A stretch of DNA of 64,000 nt, taken from assembly GCA_045639325.1 (NCBI GenBank), contig JAZUCU010000043.1, forward strand, positions 124,001 through 188,000, written 5' to 3'. Under the pieces are notes generated by a model. It did no database searches and was not told the DNA's origin. It saw only the letters and a program-made list of their open reading frames with translations. The stretch comes from RGIG8244 sp045639325 (GTDB lineage Bacteria > Verrucomicrobiota > Lentisphaeria > Victivallales > UBA1829). Position numbers and translations under genes: made by a program. Shown here one piece after another: positions 42,601-52,305 of the stretch (positions are counted from its first letter, which is position 1; each line of letters opens with the position of its first letter).

Positions 42601-45600
42601 GCGTGGTGAAGTGCAGATTGTTGTGGATGTCCTGCCCGAAGAAATTTATCAGGCATCTCCGTTCGAAGTTGGTTTGAGCAATCTGTACGAATGGTACGAC
42701 AAAGATACACGTACGGTTACGGTCTCCTGGGAAGATAACAATGTGGATATTTCCGAAGTCCGCTATATTTTCGAATATTACATTGTTGACGACAGCGGCA
42801 ATCCCGTCACTGCAACGATTACCCGTGAAGTTCTCAAGAGTACGGATTTGAACCCTGTAACCTCTTTGCGGGTTGATGGTATTGACGCGAACCAGCGTAT
42901 TGTGTGGCGCGTCCGCCAGTCTCTGGGCAGCGGGATTGATATCACCGGCGATTGGATCTATTATAATGCGCCCGAAGCGGAAGGTGGTGAAGCGGAAGCC
43001 GGAGCAATTGTGAATAATAATGATTCACTCCATCTGGACAAAACTATATTGAGCGATGTCAGCGGTTTGGATGCTTGGATCAACAGTGATGGAAACGTTG
43101 AATTCAGCTGGAATAACTCCACACAGACCGATGTCAGCTACATTCTGGAATACCGTGTCGGTAATGATGTTGCAGGTTGGGATAATGCCGATTGGAATCG
43201 TATTGATGACATTGCCGGCCAGTCTCCGCTTATTGAACGGATTACCCAGGAAGTTGAATTGGGGGTCATGCCGCATGGTGATAAAGTTCTGCAGTGGCAC
43301 GTGATTGTTGTTCAGAAGAATGGTGATGAATATTTGTACAGCCGCGGCGTGGAAGTGGATTCTTCCCGTTATCTGATGGCTGACGGATCTGAAAATCTGA
43401 TTACCTCTGCGGAACGTTATGACAAAGACAGCAAGACAAACGAATTGACCTTCAGCTGGGATTACACGGATCCGGCAGCAGAATATCTGTTTGAATATGA
43501 ATTGAACGGTGTTACCACGTCTCTGATTGTCTCCAGAGACAAAGTTTACAACAGAAAGACCGGTGCCACATTTGCAGTTTCCAGAAAAACCGTTTATGGC
43601 GATGATGGAAAAGTTTACTTCTCCTTTGTCAACTCCGGAGCCGCCAAGGATATTGTCTGGCGCGTCCGTGTTTACGAAGAAATCGGGGAATCTTTCAATC
43701 CGGAAAATCCCTGGCAGATTTCTGATTCTGAAGTATTGACCAATCTGAGTGCTGTTGCAGCGAATGCAACTGACCCGGTTACCGACATCAGCAGTACAAA
43801 CGTTACTTTGTCCTTTGAATCCAACAATCCGGGCAAGGCATACCGTTTGGAATATGTGGTGAAAACGGGTGATGTATACAGCAATCCGGTTGCAGTGAAT
43901 TTTGCAGCATCGGACAAAAAATATTTCACATATGAAATCAAAGGTTTGGAAGAGGATCATGGTACAGACAACATTGTCTGGCGTGTCACTTCTTTGAACA
44001 GTGACGGCACTTATGCGGAATGGACCTATTTCAGTGATGATATGAAAGAAGCCTTCCGTGATATCTATTTCTGCGATCAGCCTACGGATGCAAAGAACAG
44101 TGTCAGCACCAAAGAACAGGACGGAGCATCTGCCGTTATTACCCTGGCATGGAATCCCGGCGAAAATATGACTTGCGGACTTCAGAAATATGTGGTGGAA
44201 TTCTTCCAGTCTACGGACGTATTGGAAGAAGCCGCAATCACTGCATATTTCACTGGAAATACAAGTGACGACGGCGGTATCAGCAACAATGCTTATTCCC
44301 GCCTGGAAGTCACAAACAATCAGATTACTCTGACCGGTTTGAAAGATACCCAGTACATTTACTGGCGTGTTCAGGCTGTGGATAACTACACTGACGGCGA
44401 AGCGCACAGATCTGCCTGGACCGTTGGCGATCCTTTCCACGTGTATCTGGAAGATATCAATGCTCCGACCTTCAACCGTGATCCGAAAGGCACACAGAGC
44501 TGGATTATCCGGGAAGAAGGCAGTGCAGCCATGATTGACGCGATTCTGACCTGGGCACCTGCTGTGGACGATAAGGCCGGGGTCAAGGAATATGTGTTCA
44601 GCTACACGACATCCAAGGCTGCAGATATGGAATATGCAGAATACTATTATTCTTATGATAATGGTAATACCTGGGTGAAACTGGAATATAAAGACGGCAA
44701 AATCTATATTGGCCACCGGGAAGATGTGAACTCCTATCAGCTCAAGATCATCAATCTGAAGAATGCGGATTACAACTGGACATTGAGTTCGATTGACTAT
44801 CAGGGTAAAGAATCTGCCTCCAAGACAGGAAAATGGGAAGCAGACCGTGTTGCACCGAAGTTCAAAGAACAGATCGATGAATTTATGGTGGATCACCCGG
44901 ACTATACCGATATTTCCGTTGAAATGGCAGTCCGTGAAAGCAATGGTATTGTCAGCCTGGCTCCGATTTTCACCTGGACAAAAGCGGGTGAAGACTGGGA
45001 AAAACTGGGTGATGCATGGATTGATAATGGAATTGGTTCCGGTGTAAAATCTTACATGCTGACCTGGATGGATGGCGGTAAAGAATATTCTATTACCATT
45101 GATGCAGCAGATTTGACATTGGATGCAAATAATCAGTACACCTGGCAGCTTGATTTGCGTGAACTGAACAATCAGAATCACATCACCAACATTGCCAACG
45201 GTGCTTATGATTGGAAATTCTATGCAATTGACTATATTGGCAATAAATCTCTGGCTCTCACTGGTGAATGGACTGCAGACCAGTTTGGTCCTGTCTTTGA
45301 ATCCGCCGAAGAAAGCCGTTTGATTGCAGACAGCACATCCGCGCTGAATCTGATCAGCGTAAGTGTTGCCTGGGATGCTGCAACGGATTACTGGTATAAC
45401 CCTGTATTCGATCCTGCCACAGGTTCCGGTGTCGATTTTTACACATTGACTTATTGGAAAGTCGGCAGCAACGGTGAACGTCTCAATGAAATCTCCGTGA
45501 CCGTGGATTCCGTGGATGCTCCCAGCTATTTCTACGAGGCAACACTGACAAGCGGTACCTATCAGTTTGAAATCACTGCAACAGATAAACTGGGTAATGT

Positions 45601-48600
45601 TTCCGGAGAAAAACTGACCGGTACCTGGGAAAGTGACAGCGATTCAACCGTCAACATGTTCCCGGTTGCGGAAAAAGTCAGCTTTGATTCAACTGGTACA
45701 ATGGTTGGTTCTCTTACCTGGAGTGCAGCCGAAGTCACAAGTATTCTCAATGAGCAGCTTTCCGGTGCTGAAATTTCCCGTTTTGTGATCAGTCTTTATA
45801 ATGAAGCCGGTGCTGTAATTGGCACTTGTGAAGTTCCTGCCGGATTGAATGCAAATTACAGTAATACTGTTGTTATCAACGGTCAGAATGCAGTTATTTC
45901 TTACAATGCTGCAACCGGTGAATACAAGTTTGAATATTCTCAGTCTCCGGAAAATACCTGCACCTGGAATGTGGATGCTGTCGGAACTTCTCCTGAAATC
46001 TCCGGCGAAAACAGCCTGATGTGCAGCAATGGTATCTGGCGCGGCGATTCTGTTGCTCCTGAGTTCAATATGACTGCATTGAGCAGTTCTATTGTTTACG
46101 ATCACCGTACCGAAATGGAGGACGGTATCCCTGCGACAACTCCGATTGCCAATATCACTATTACAATTAATAATAATGATGTCAGAGATTACTGCATCCC
46201 GGGTGAAGCACAGGCCGGTTCCGGCGTTGCACAGTACCGGATTGAATGGGGCGTTGCCGGATCCGGCATTTATGACAGCTCCATGACAATCGATGCAGTT
46301 GCTGGCGATTATACAACCTGCCAGATCATTAACGATGGTTTGTTCAAGACCAATTACAGATACCGCGTTGTTGCAATTGACCATGCGGGCAATGAATCTG
46401 TTTATGTGGAAGGTGCAGAAATCGTCGCCGATAAAGCTGCTCCGTGGATCGAAGAACCGGATCTGGAAGACGGCGTTGTTTCCGAACGGTATACTTCCGT
46501 CTCCGGCTTCAGTGGTTCCAGCGAATTCCTGACCGGAGAATTGAGCTGGGAAGCTGCCGTTGATGATTACAAGAATGCCGGCGACAGTGCAGGCTGCGGT
46601 GTTAAATCTTATATCGTCACCTGTTCCGGCGGCGGCCGTAATGAAACCATTACGATTATCGGCTATGATTTTGAGCTTTATAACGGTCAGGAATTCAATG
46701 GATATCTGATTGGTCAGAATTCTGCCGGCGTGGTCACCTATACACAGAATGGCAAATTTGACAATGGCACCTTGTGGTCATTGGTCTACACCTCTGCAAA
46801 CGGTGACCAGACAGGCAATTACAAATTGACCATGCAGCTGCCGAACAACAATTATACCTGGACTTTGACTGCTGTTGACTATGCCGAAAACACATCCGGC
46901 AAGCTCACGGATACCTGGGCCGCGGATAACGCAGCTCCGATCAAAGTCAATGATATCGAATCGGAATTCGGTGTATCTCAGACTGTAACAGACAAGCTTT
47001 ATGCAAAACTGGTCTGGTCTTATTCCGATGATCAGTCTCTGACTCTGAATAATGACGGTGAATACGGATATGTGTTCTACGATCCCCGCACATCTCAGGG
47101 TGAGGATGCCGGCAGAAACAATGGTTCCGGAATTAAAACTTTCACCTTCCGTTACCGTGGCGAAAATGACAGCGACTGGACAGTTATTGAAGTCGAAAAA
47201 GGCCGCAATGCATCCGATCTTAATTTTGAGATCGTCTGCAACAATGGCGTGTATACCGCGTATGCGAAGTCATTGAATGTTGACAACTACACCTGGGAAA
47301 TTGTGGCAACGGACTACGTCGGCAATGTTTCTGCAAAAACAACCGGCACCTGGATGGGCAATGTGGATCTCGCCTTTGTTTCCAAAGAAACAGATGTACG
47401 TTATGAATACAACTGTTTGGATAACACCCGGACAGAAACCACATTCACCTGGAGCAAGGCGGAACATCCGCTTTTCGATATTACAAAATACGAAATCGTC
47501 TGTGGTTATACCGATGATTCCGGTAATTTTGTGACGGTCTCCAGCCGTGCAGTCCGTCCCGGTAATGCCACCGAATTGGACAATGATATGCTGACCATCA
47601 CAGTTACTGGTGATATGTTTGGCGGCAAAGATGGCGTGTATAAGTGGAAAGTGATAGCCTATGACAGTGTTGGAAATTCTGCAGAACTTGTTTCTGATAA
47701 GAATATCACTGTTGACTGCACTGCACCGGATGGAGAATTCCTGAATTTGACATACGGTCCTTCCATCAAGGTCGACTGGCTGGTTAAACAGCATTACGAA
47801 CATCCGCTGTATGTTTACACCTACGATGTGAAAAAGATCTCTGTCACATTCAGTCTTGAAAACACCTTCGAAGAAAGTGGTATTGTTTACGAAATCCGCG
47901 TATACGGTAAAGGTGCCAACAGTGAAGTACCGGTCAGAATGCAGACTTTCGAAACGAAATCCACCACCTTCACACTGGATGATAAAGCCGGTTTGGGTGT
48001 CGGTTATATTACAGGTCTTTATAACAACACTGTATACTGGGATGTCCGTGCAAAAGATGCCGCCGGTAATGTAACCGACTGGTATGCCGGTAAAGCCTTC
48101 CAGCTGGTCGATCCCAATTATACGGATAGCGATCACCGCATTTCTGATACAACTGCTCCGGCCGCACCTGTAGAACTCAGCTCAGTTGATTCAGCTGAAG
48201 ATGCTCTCCTGCAGCTGAATTGGAGCTCTGTTTCCGATCTCTTCGGTGTCGACAGTTACGAATTGGTTGTTTATGATGCAGCCGGATCCAAAGTACTCAA
48301 GACTTTCACGGTCGCAGCAAAAGACTTTGAAGGTAAACACTTCCTGAATCAGAACGATCTGGTCAACGGTTCTTATCAGTTCGCCGTCCGCGCGATCGAC
48401 TGCGCCGGTAACAAGGGTGCTTACTCTGCCAAGTATGCGTTTACATACGACGTGATCCGCCCTGAGTTTGACAGCGATTCCGTCACTTGTTCTGTCAGCG
48501 ATAATTCCGCAGTCTTCAGCTGGGATGCCATGACAGACAATCTGGCAGCGGGCAGCTACTCTGTTGTCATCAAACGCGGCAGTATCATTGAAGTGAACCA

Positions 48601-49528
48601 GGTTGTGACCGATACCAGCTTTATCTGGAAAAATATCCAGAACTTCGGAACTTACACCTACTCCATTACCGCATTGGATGCACATGGCAACGAATCCGCA
48701 TCTGTGAAGAACGGCCACTTCGTCATCGAAAATGCCGTAGAAGCAACCTACAAATGGAGTGATTCTTTTGTCTGCAGTACCGTTGGTAACGGTTATGCAT
48801 CCGATACATGGCAGCTCGTTCTTGACGGTGAATCCGTTGATGGTGAATATGCCGCATCCAAGGTCACGATCAAATTGCAGGTTCTCGGTGCAGAAAGCGG
48901 CGTGGATGTTGTGATCCGTGATAACTATGGTGCTTGTATCGATGTTATTTCGATCAACGATTGCAGCCAGTGGACCGGTGTTTATTACTGGAACGAAGAA
49001 AAGAGCCTCTACAATTCCTACAGCGTAGAAGTTGTTGCTCACGATGAATCTGTCAATACCGGTTATATCCTGTCTGTTACAAAAGAAGATTACGCAAACT
49101 CCAATATTCTGGATAATTCTTACGAACAGGCACGTGACAATGCCGATTACCGTATCAAGCTCAACAGTAATTCCGGTACCATCATGCAAGATGAATGGCT
49201 GGGTATCAGTGATGATCGCGACTTCCGTCAGATCACAGTCGACAGCAACGGTACATATTCCTTCGACATCAGCGATCCTTCTCTCAAGATGACGCTGTGG
49301 CAGGAAATCGAGTTCACCAATGAACTGACTGCAATTGCTCAGGGTACTGATGTCCTCAACAATGTAGATTTGGTCTTCGGCGCAACCTACTATCTGGAAA
49401 TCGAAAGACCGGATACCTTTGCGGATGCTGGTTATGATTACAGTGTGGAAGTTGCCTGCAGTGCTTCCAATCTCTCTGCAATGAATCAGAATGAAAACAA
49501 AAACAACAGCCTGTTGGCTATGGCATAA
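39659..49528 (+). CDS. Giant fibronectin type III-like repeat protein (3289 residues)
   Basis: The N-terminus (MAYNEKLDRIFQVTPAWFYL) lacks a signal peptide. Residues 100-1000 are Asn/Thr/Gly-rich beta-strand sequence like beta-helix or autotransporter passenger regions. From about 1010 to 3030 roughly fifteen FN3/Ig-like units follow, recognised by repeated W-x-V-x-A-x-D segments: IVWRVRQ (~1081), YWRVQAVDN (~1568), YNWTLSSIDY (~1704), YRYRVVAID (~2233), YTWTLTAVDY (~2398), VYWDVRAKD (~2791). Several units end G-x-W-x-A-D-x-x-A-P. The last 250 residues resemble prepeptidase C-terminal domains (DDRDFRQITVDSNGTYSFDI). It is probably surface-exposed, possibly an adhesin or S-layer-like protein. 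The rhaA start is 14 bp downstream. Confidence 0.85.
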   Translation: MAYNEKLDRIFQVTPAWFYLAEMKNFNLYLLRSSERDAGGDIAVSFSSYKDAEKNDYTLAENMDNWLYVYEIKQILSEYNGVTLKGSSDTITIGATQRSGSDYENVIRVKSTGIYDGLTSGVRFTSNGVIDFANATGYLRAGEVVGLQYSRIFADHVNTEVERAYDLISSSEKIDVSAVIAGGSLTVEGSLHAYLDGGSSNGVFKTLYSFDGDRENSPNSILPTDGKTVRVHDITSNIRVLGTGLRAGSVEIENNMSGDVVAKVLSQTVSSYNSSVVTGNTFQAVGLLTNSTVGVTGAAKGTGALKINGIWTGNLGVKVQNITVGSEIFDKDGSTNSYAQKNVAAYGSMFTFMTGTAADIKQEKTTIPVPDKIIDMIDPDFVVDTNKSKVTGQSFVAQGLNGGKVEIGGMESGTIISANVSDITLNGEYMHIGSADGLVRTGLNKEGKEINLTNINETALHAHQLGREPGYMDPDQFNDEVMFADNKVISTAIEASELVVNGTTAGTLNVSVGGLSATKDEIIFNYEYEDSIKASQVPYRKTSDKSPFYPGNCFYEGSSGDVSVTLLGAMYSQNDTHYYTLVDRTIEHNLMAAYAYDVTAYGINTSGNITVNGNFLQSINVTVDSSKVLSSESIGVNASKITMNNGVFMPTITVDNQAEVLAGKNLTTIGLKVGTFEGEALGGFFNVQSSNDGAVALDIGKFVSTTGDTGAFDIISTIYTDGNALGGQKSAWNLRIAGDIFTDGKYILAVDGGVISEDSANTDTTGNVYNDKIELAAGAELHGNLAFRAGFDTLIIDSNARLEGNVEVGNWLTGTMGTLNVIFNLNNQTLRADDSVNDGAIMSGNFTVSGTSGQVSPILYSVNLNDVVLDNREARTFVLMNNQDADFVNALKTIELKYDGISLKTLEQEGVVAEIGYYDASGDWIATDNYLTGYEFRQSNFTARVAYHAGIMDNDAIVGNYVRVYNANNGDEIFKAHADFKRGEVQIVVDVLPEEIYQASPFEVGLSNLYEWYDKDTRTVTVSWEDNNVDISEVRYIFEYYIVDDSGNPVTATITREVLKSTDLNPVTSLRVDGIDANQRIVWRVRQSLGSGIDITGDWIYYNAPEAEGGEAEAGAIVNNNDSLHLDKTILSDVSGLDAWINSDGNVEFSWNNSTQTDVSYILEYRVGNDVAGWDNADWNRIDDIAGQSPLIERITQEVELGVMPHGDKVLQWHVIVVQKNGDEYLYSRGVEVDSSRYLMADGSENLITSAERYDKDSKTNELTFSWDYTDPAAEYLFEYELNGVTTSLIVSRDKVYNRKTGATFAVSRKTVYGDDGKVYFSFVNSGAAKDIVWRVRVYEEIGESFNPENPWQISDSEVLTNLSAVAANATDPVTDISSTNVTLSFESNNPGKAYRLEYVVKTGDVYSNPVAVNFAASDKKYFTYEIKGLEEDHGTDNIVWRVTSLNSDGTYAEWTYFSDDMKEAFRDIYFCDQPTDAKNSVSTKEQDGASAVITLAWNPGENMTCGLQKYVVEFFQSTDVLEEAAITAYFTGNTSDDGGISNNAYSRLEVTNNQITLTGLKDTQYIYWRVQAVDNYTDGEAHRSAWTVGDPFHVYLEDINAPTFNRDPKGTQSWIIREEGSAAMIDAILTWAPAVDDKAGVKEYVFSYTTSKAADMEYAEYYYSYDNGNTWVKLEYKDGKIYIGHREDVNSYQLKIINLKNADYNWTLSSIDYQGKESASKTGKWEADRVAPKFKEQIDEFMVDHPDYTDISVEMAVRESNGIVSLAPIFTWTKAGEDWEKLGDAWIDNGIGSGVKSYMLTWMDGGKEYSITIDAADLTLDANNQYTWQLDLRELNNQNHITNIANGAYDWKFYAIDYIGNKSLALTGEWTADQFGPVFESAEESRLIADSTSALNLISVSVAWDAATDYWYNPVFDPATGSGVDFYTLTYWKVGSNGERLNEISVTVDSVDAPSYFYEATLTSGTYQFEITATDKLGNVSGEKLTGTWESDSDSTVNMFPVAEKVSFDSTGTMVGSLTWSAAEVTSILNEQLSGAEISRFVISLYNEAGAVIGTCEVPAGLNANYSNTVVINGQNAVISYNAATGEYKFEYSQSPENTCTWNVDAVGTSPEISGENSLMCSNGIWRGDSVAPEFNMTALSSSIVYDHRTEMEDGIPATTPIANITITINNNDVRDYCIPGEAQAGSGVAQYRIEWGVAGSGIYDSSMTIDAVAGDYTTCQIINDGLFKTNYRYRVVAIDHAGNESVYVEGAEIVADKAAPWIEEPDLEDGVVSERYTSVSGFSGSSEFLTGELSWEAAVDDYKNAGDSAGCGVKSYIVTCSGGGRNETITIIGYDFELYNGQEFNGYLIGQNSAGVVTYTQNGKFDNGTLWSLVYTSANGDQTGNYKLTMQLPNNNYTWTLTAVDYAENTSGKLTDTWAADNAAPIKVNDIESEFGVSQTVTDKLYAKLVWSYSDDQSLTLNNDGEYGYVFYDPRTSQGEDAGRNNGSGIKTFTFRYRGENDSDWTVIEVEKGRNASDLNFEIVCNNGVYTAYAKSLNVDNYTWEIVATDYVGNVSAKTTGTWMGNVDLAFVSKETDVRYEYNCLDNTRTETTFTWSKAEHPLFDITKYEIVCGYTDDSGNFVTVSSRAVRPGNATELDNDMLTITVTGDMFGGKDGVYKWKVIAYDSVGNSAELVSDKNITVDCTAPDGEFLNLTYGPSIKVDWLVKQHYEHPLYVYTYDVKKISVTFSLENTFEESGIVYEIRVYGKGANSEVPVRMQTFETKSTTFTLDDKAGLGVGYITGLYNNTVYWDVRAKDAAGNVTDWYAGKAFQLVDPNYTDSDHRISDTTAPAAPVELSSVDSAEDALLQLNWSSVSDLFGVDSYELVVYDAAGSKVLKTFTVAAKDFEGKHFLNQNDLVNGSYQFAVRAIDCAGNKGAYSAKYAFTYDVIRPEFDSDSVTCSVSDNSAVFSWDAMTDNLAAGSYSVVIKRGSIIEVNQVVTDTSFIWKNIQNFGTYTYSITALDAHGNESASVKNGHFVIENAVEATYKWSDSFVCSTVGNGYASDTWQLVLDGESVDGEYAASKVTIKLQVLGAESGVDVVIRDNYGACIDVISINDCSQWTGVYYWNEEKSLYNSYSVEVVAHDESVNTGYILSVTKEDYANSNILDNSYEQARDNADYRIKLNSNSGTIMQDEWLGISDDRDFRQITVDSNGTYSFDISDPSLKMTLWQEIEFTNELTAIAQGTDVLNNVDLVFGATYYLEIERPDTFADAGYDYSVEVACSASNLSAMNQNENKNNSLLAMA

Positions 49529-49542
49529 GGAGTTTTGATATT

Positions 49543-50808
49543 ATGCGTTGTGAAAAACAGATTACACAAAGTTATGAAATCGCACGGGAGCGTTACGCCG
49601 CTCTCGGCGTTGATACGGAAAAAGTATTGAATACACTTGCAGAAATTCCTGTTTCCATGCATTGCTGGCAAGGGGATGATGTGCATGGTTTTGAAGTCGC
49701 AGCAGGCGGTGCCGATGGCGGTATCATGAGCACCGGGAATTATCCCGGCCGTGCAAATAACGCCAACGAATTGCGTGCCGATTTGGATTTCGCTCTCTCC
49801 ATGCTGCCCGGTACCATGCGGGTCAATCTTCATGCCATGTATCTGGAAAGTGATAAACCGGTCAGCCGGGATGCTATCACGCCGGAACATTTCGCAAACT
49901 GGATCCAGTGGGCAAAAGAAAAACAGATCGGGCTTGATTTCAATCCCACATGCTTCGGCCACCCCATGATGGTCGACGGCATGACATTGTCCAGTCCGAA
50001 TGCTGATGTCCGTAAATTCTGGATCGAACACTGCAAGCGCAGCCGTGAAATTTCCGAAGCAATGGGGAAAGCGCTCGGCAAACGCTGCGTGATGAATATC
50101 TGGGTTCCGGATGGATTCAAAGATATTCCGGTGAACCGTTATGCTGCCCGTGCCAGATTGAAAGAATCTCTGGATCAGGTGTTGGCAGAAAAGAAAGATG
50201 CCGCATTCATGGCTGACGCTGTGGAAAGCAAACTTTTCGGACTCGGCTGTGAAAGCTGCACCATCGGTTCTCACGAATTCTATATGGCGTATGCCATGGA
50301 GAAGAAAGTCATGTTGACTCTCGATGCCGGCCATTTCCATCCGACGGAAGTCATCAGCGACAAGATCAGCTCCAGCCTTCTCTTTATGGATGAAATTCTG
50401 CTGCACGTCAGCCGTCCGGTCCGTTGGGACAGCGACCACGTTGTGATTCTCGACGATGAACTGCAGTCGATCGCATCGGAAATCGTCCGTTGCGGCGTGA
50501 ACCGTGTCAACATCGGTTTGGATTACTTTGACGGTACCGTGAACCGTATTCTGGCATGGTGTACCGGCACACGCAATATGCAGAAAGCATTGTGCAAAGC
50601 CCTGCTTGCACCGGAAGCCACGTTGTCCGATTGGGAATTCAGCGGTGACTTCTCCCGCCGTCTGGCAATGACCGAAGAGCTCAAGGCGATGCCCTGGAGC
50701 GATGTTTATGATTATTATTGTATGAAGCAGAACGTACCGGTGGGAGCCGATTATATTGCTTCCGCGGTGGAATATGTAAAGAAAACAGCAGCAGCACGTG
50801 GAGTGTAA
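49543..50808 (+). CDS. rhaA: L-rhamnose isomerase
   Basis: RhaA converts L-rhamnose to L-rhamnulose in the cytosol. At 421 residues it has normal length. Visible are VSMHCWQGDDVHGFEVAAGG near residue 40, MRVNLHAMYLESDKPVSRDA, IGLDFNPTCFGHPM, VMNIWVPDGFKDIPVNRYAA, KLFGLGCESCTIGSHEFYMA and TLDAGHFHPTEVISDKISSS, which hold metal and substrate ligands. AAGGAG overlaps the end of the giant gene, so translation may be coupled. rhaB follows after 2 bp. rhaD and a regulator are not in the window. Confidence 0.98.
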   Translation: MRCEKQITQSYEIARERYAALGVDTEKVLNTLAEIPVSMHCWQGDDVHGFEVAAGGADGGIMSTGNYPGRANNANELRADLDFALSMLPGTMRVNLHAMYLESDKPVSRDAITPEHFANWIQWAKEKQIGLDFNPTCFGHPMMVDGMTLSSPNADVRKFWIEHCKRSREISEAMGKALGKRCVMNIWVPDGFKDIPVNRYAARARLKESLDQVLAEKKDAAFMADAVESKLFGLGCESCTIGSHEFYMAYAMEKKVMLTLDAGHFHPTEVISDKISSSLLFMDEILLHVSRPVRWDSDHVVILDDELQSIASEIVRCGVNRVNIGLDYFDGTVNRILAWCTGTRNMQKALCKALLAPEATLSDWEFSGDFSRRLAMTEELKAMPWSDVYDYYCMKQNVPVGADYIASAVEYVKKTAAARGV

Positions 50809-50810
50809 TA

Positions 50811-52223
50811 ATGAAATATTATCTCGCATTTGATTTGGGTGCATCCAGCGGCAGAGGCATTCTGGGGCATATTGATGAAAACGGAAAACTGATTCTGGAA
50901 GAAATTCATCGTTTCAAAAACTTCCCCGCTGAAGCGGATGGTCATTTCCGTTGGGATTTCAAAGCTCTGTTGAGTGAAATCAAAACCGGTATCAAAAAAG
51001 CATACGCAGTGACACAGGATATCGTTTCCTTGTCTGTCGATACCTGGGGTGTTGACTTTGCATTTTTCCGGAACGGTGAACTGATTCGTGATCCTTACTG
51101 CTATCGTGACTCCCGTAACGCGGAAGGCATGGAAGCATTCCATAAGAATGTGATGTCCGTGGAAGAACTTTACGGCAGAGTCGGTATTCAGCAGATGGTG
51201 TTCAATACGCTTTATCAGCTCTATGCTCACAAGACCATGCATCCGGAAGATTTTGAAAACGGTTCCGTTGCATTGCTTATGCCGGACGCTTTGATTTATG
51301 CCCTTTCCGGCGAAATCTCTGCGGAATATACCATTGCTTCCACCACAGCCATGATCGACCCGGTCAAACGCACCTGGGATGTGGAACTGTTGGAAAAAGC
51401 CGGTATTCCTGTTAACGTATTGCCGCCGGTTGAATTGCCTGCAAAACGCACATTCCGTCTTTCCGAAGCGGTTGCAGCGGAATTGGGCGTGCCCCGTCTC
51501 GGCGTTGTGAAATGCGGCGGACACGATACTGCCAGTGCGGTGAGCTGCACACCCTGTGATGAAAACACCGATTGGCTCTATATCAGTTCCGGAACCTGGG
51601 CATTGCTGGGTGCAGAACTTGATCAGCCTGTCCTCTCTGCAAAAGCCTGTGATGCACATTATACCAATGAAGGTGCAGTGAACGGCAAGATCCGTTTCCT
51701 GACCAACATCATGGGTACTTGGCTGCTGCAGGAAACACGCCGTATCTGGCAGGAAAGCGGTAAAGATATTTCCTTCCAGGAAATGATGGAAATGGCACAG
51801 GCTGCTCCCGATACCGGTCTGGTTTTCCCGCCTAACGATCAGCTGTTCCTGGCTCCCGGCGATATGCCCGGCAGAATCAGACAGTGGTTCAAAGAACACG
51901 GCAAACCGGTACCGGAAACCGATGCTGCATTGGTTCGTTCCATCTACGATTCTCTGGCAGTTTGTTTCCGGGAAAGCATTCAGGCTCTGGAAGAATTGCT
52001 CGGCAGAAAATTCACAGTCCTGCACATCCTCGGCGGTGCTATCCGCGATGATTTCCTGATGGGATTGACAGCCAAGACAACCGGCATGAAAGTGCTCACC
52101 GGTCCGCTGGAAGCAACCTCCACCGGTAACATTCTGGCTCAGATGATGGCAGACGGTACCATTGCTGACTGTCAGGCAGCCCGTGAGCTGGTGAAGAAAT
52201 CCTGTGAGATCCGGGAATATTGA
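50811..52223 (+). CDS. rhaB: L-rhamnulokinase
   Basis: RhaB phosphorylates L-rhamnulose with ATP. The 470-residue FGGY-type kinase shows YYLAFDLGASSGRGILGHID (phosphate 1), VDTWGVDFAFFRNGELIRDP, CGGHDTASAVSCTP (adenosine/phosphate 2) and ISSGTWALLGAELDQP. The C-terminal ATP-binding region is LHILGGAIRDDFLMGLTAKT. ATG 50811 is two bases from the rhaA stop. A strong terminator (52251-52282) ends the operon. Confidence 0.97.
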   Translation: MKYYLAFDLGASSGRGILGHIDENGKLILEEIHRFKNFPAEADGHFRWDFKALLSEIKTGIKKAYAVTQDIVSLSVDTWGVDFAFFRNGELIRDPYCYRDSRNAEGMEAFHKNVMSVEELYGRVGIQQMVFNTLYQLYAHKTMHPEDFENGSVALLMPDALIYALSGEISAEYTIASTTAMIDPVKRTWDVELLEKAGIPVNVLPPVELPAKRTFRLSEAVAAELGVPRLGVVKCGGHDTASAVSCTPCDENTDWLYISSGTWALLGAELDQPVLSAKACDAHYTNEGAVNGKIRFLTNIMGTWLLQETRRIWQESGKDISFQEMMEMAQAAPDTGLVFPPNDQLFLAPGDMPGRIRQWFKEHGKPVPETDAALVRSIYDSLAVCFRESIQALEELLGRKFTVLHILGGAIRDDFLMGLTAKTTGMKVLTGPLEATSTGNILAQMMADGTIADCQAARELVKKSCEIREY

Positions 52224-52250
52224 TTGATTCCTTTACAGGTATAAAAAAGA

Positions 52251-52282
52251 ACGGCGATCTGAAAAAGATCGCCGTTTTTTTT
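52251..52282 (+). terminator. Rho-independent terminator after rhaB
   Basis: ACGGCGATCT (52251-52260) pairs perfectly with AGATCGCCGT (52266-52275) around GAAAA, then TTTTTTT. The A-run AAAAAAGA ahead may let it serve the minus-strand gene that ends at 52306 too. Confidence 0.92.
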
Positions 52283-52305
52283 GATTTGATTTCAGGAATT
52301 TTAAT

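Noticed and set aside
43025..45181. 718-residue open frame on the minus strand opposite the giant gene
   Set aside because: It lies wholly inside the giant gene in the opposite strand, has no ribosome site or recognisable domain, and is explained by the codon bias of the real gene, as are other antisense frames at 40820-41509, 41723-42589, 47270-48136 and 48191-49189.
39659..49528. Type V autotransporter for the giant protein
   Set aside because: No signal peptide and no C-terminal outer-membrane beta-barrel with terminal aromatic residue; the end resembles prepeptidase C-terminal domains.
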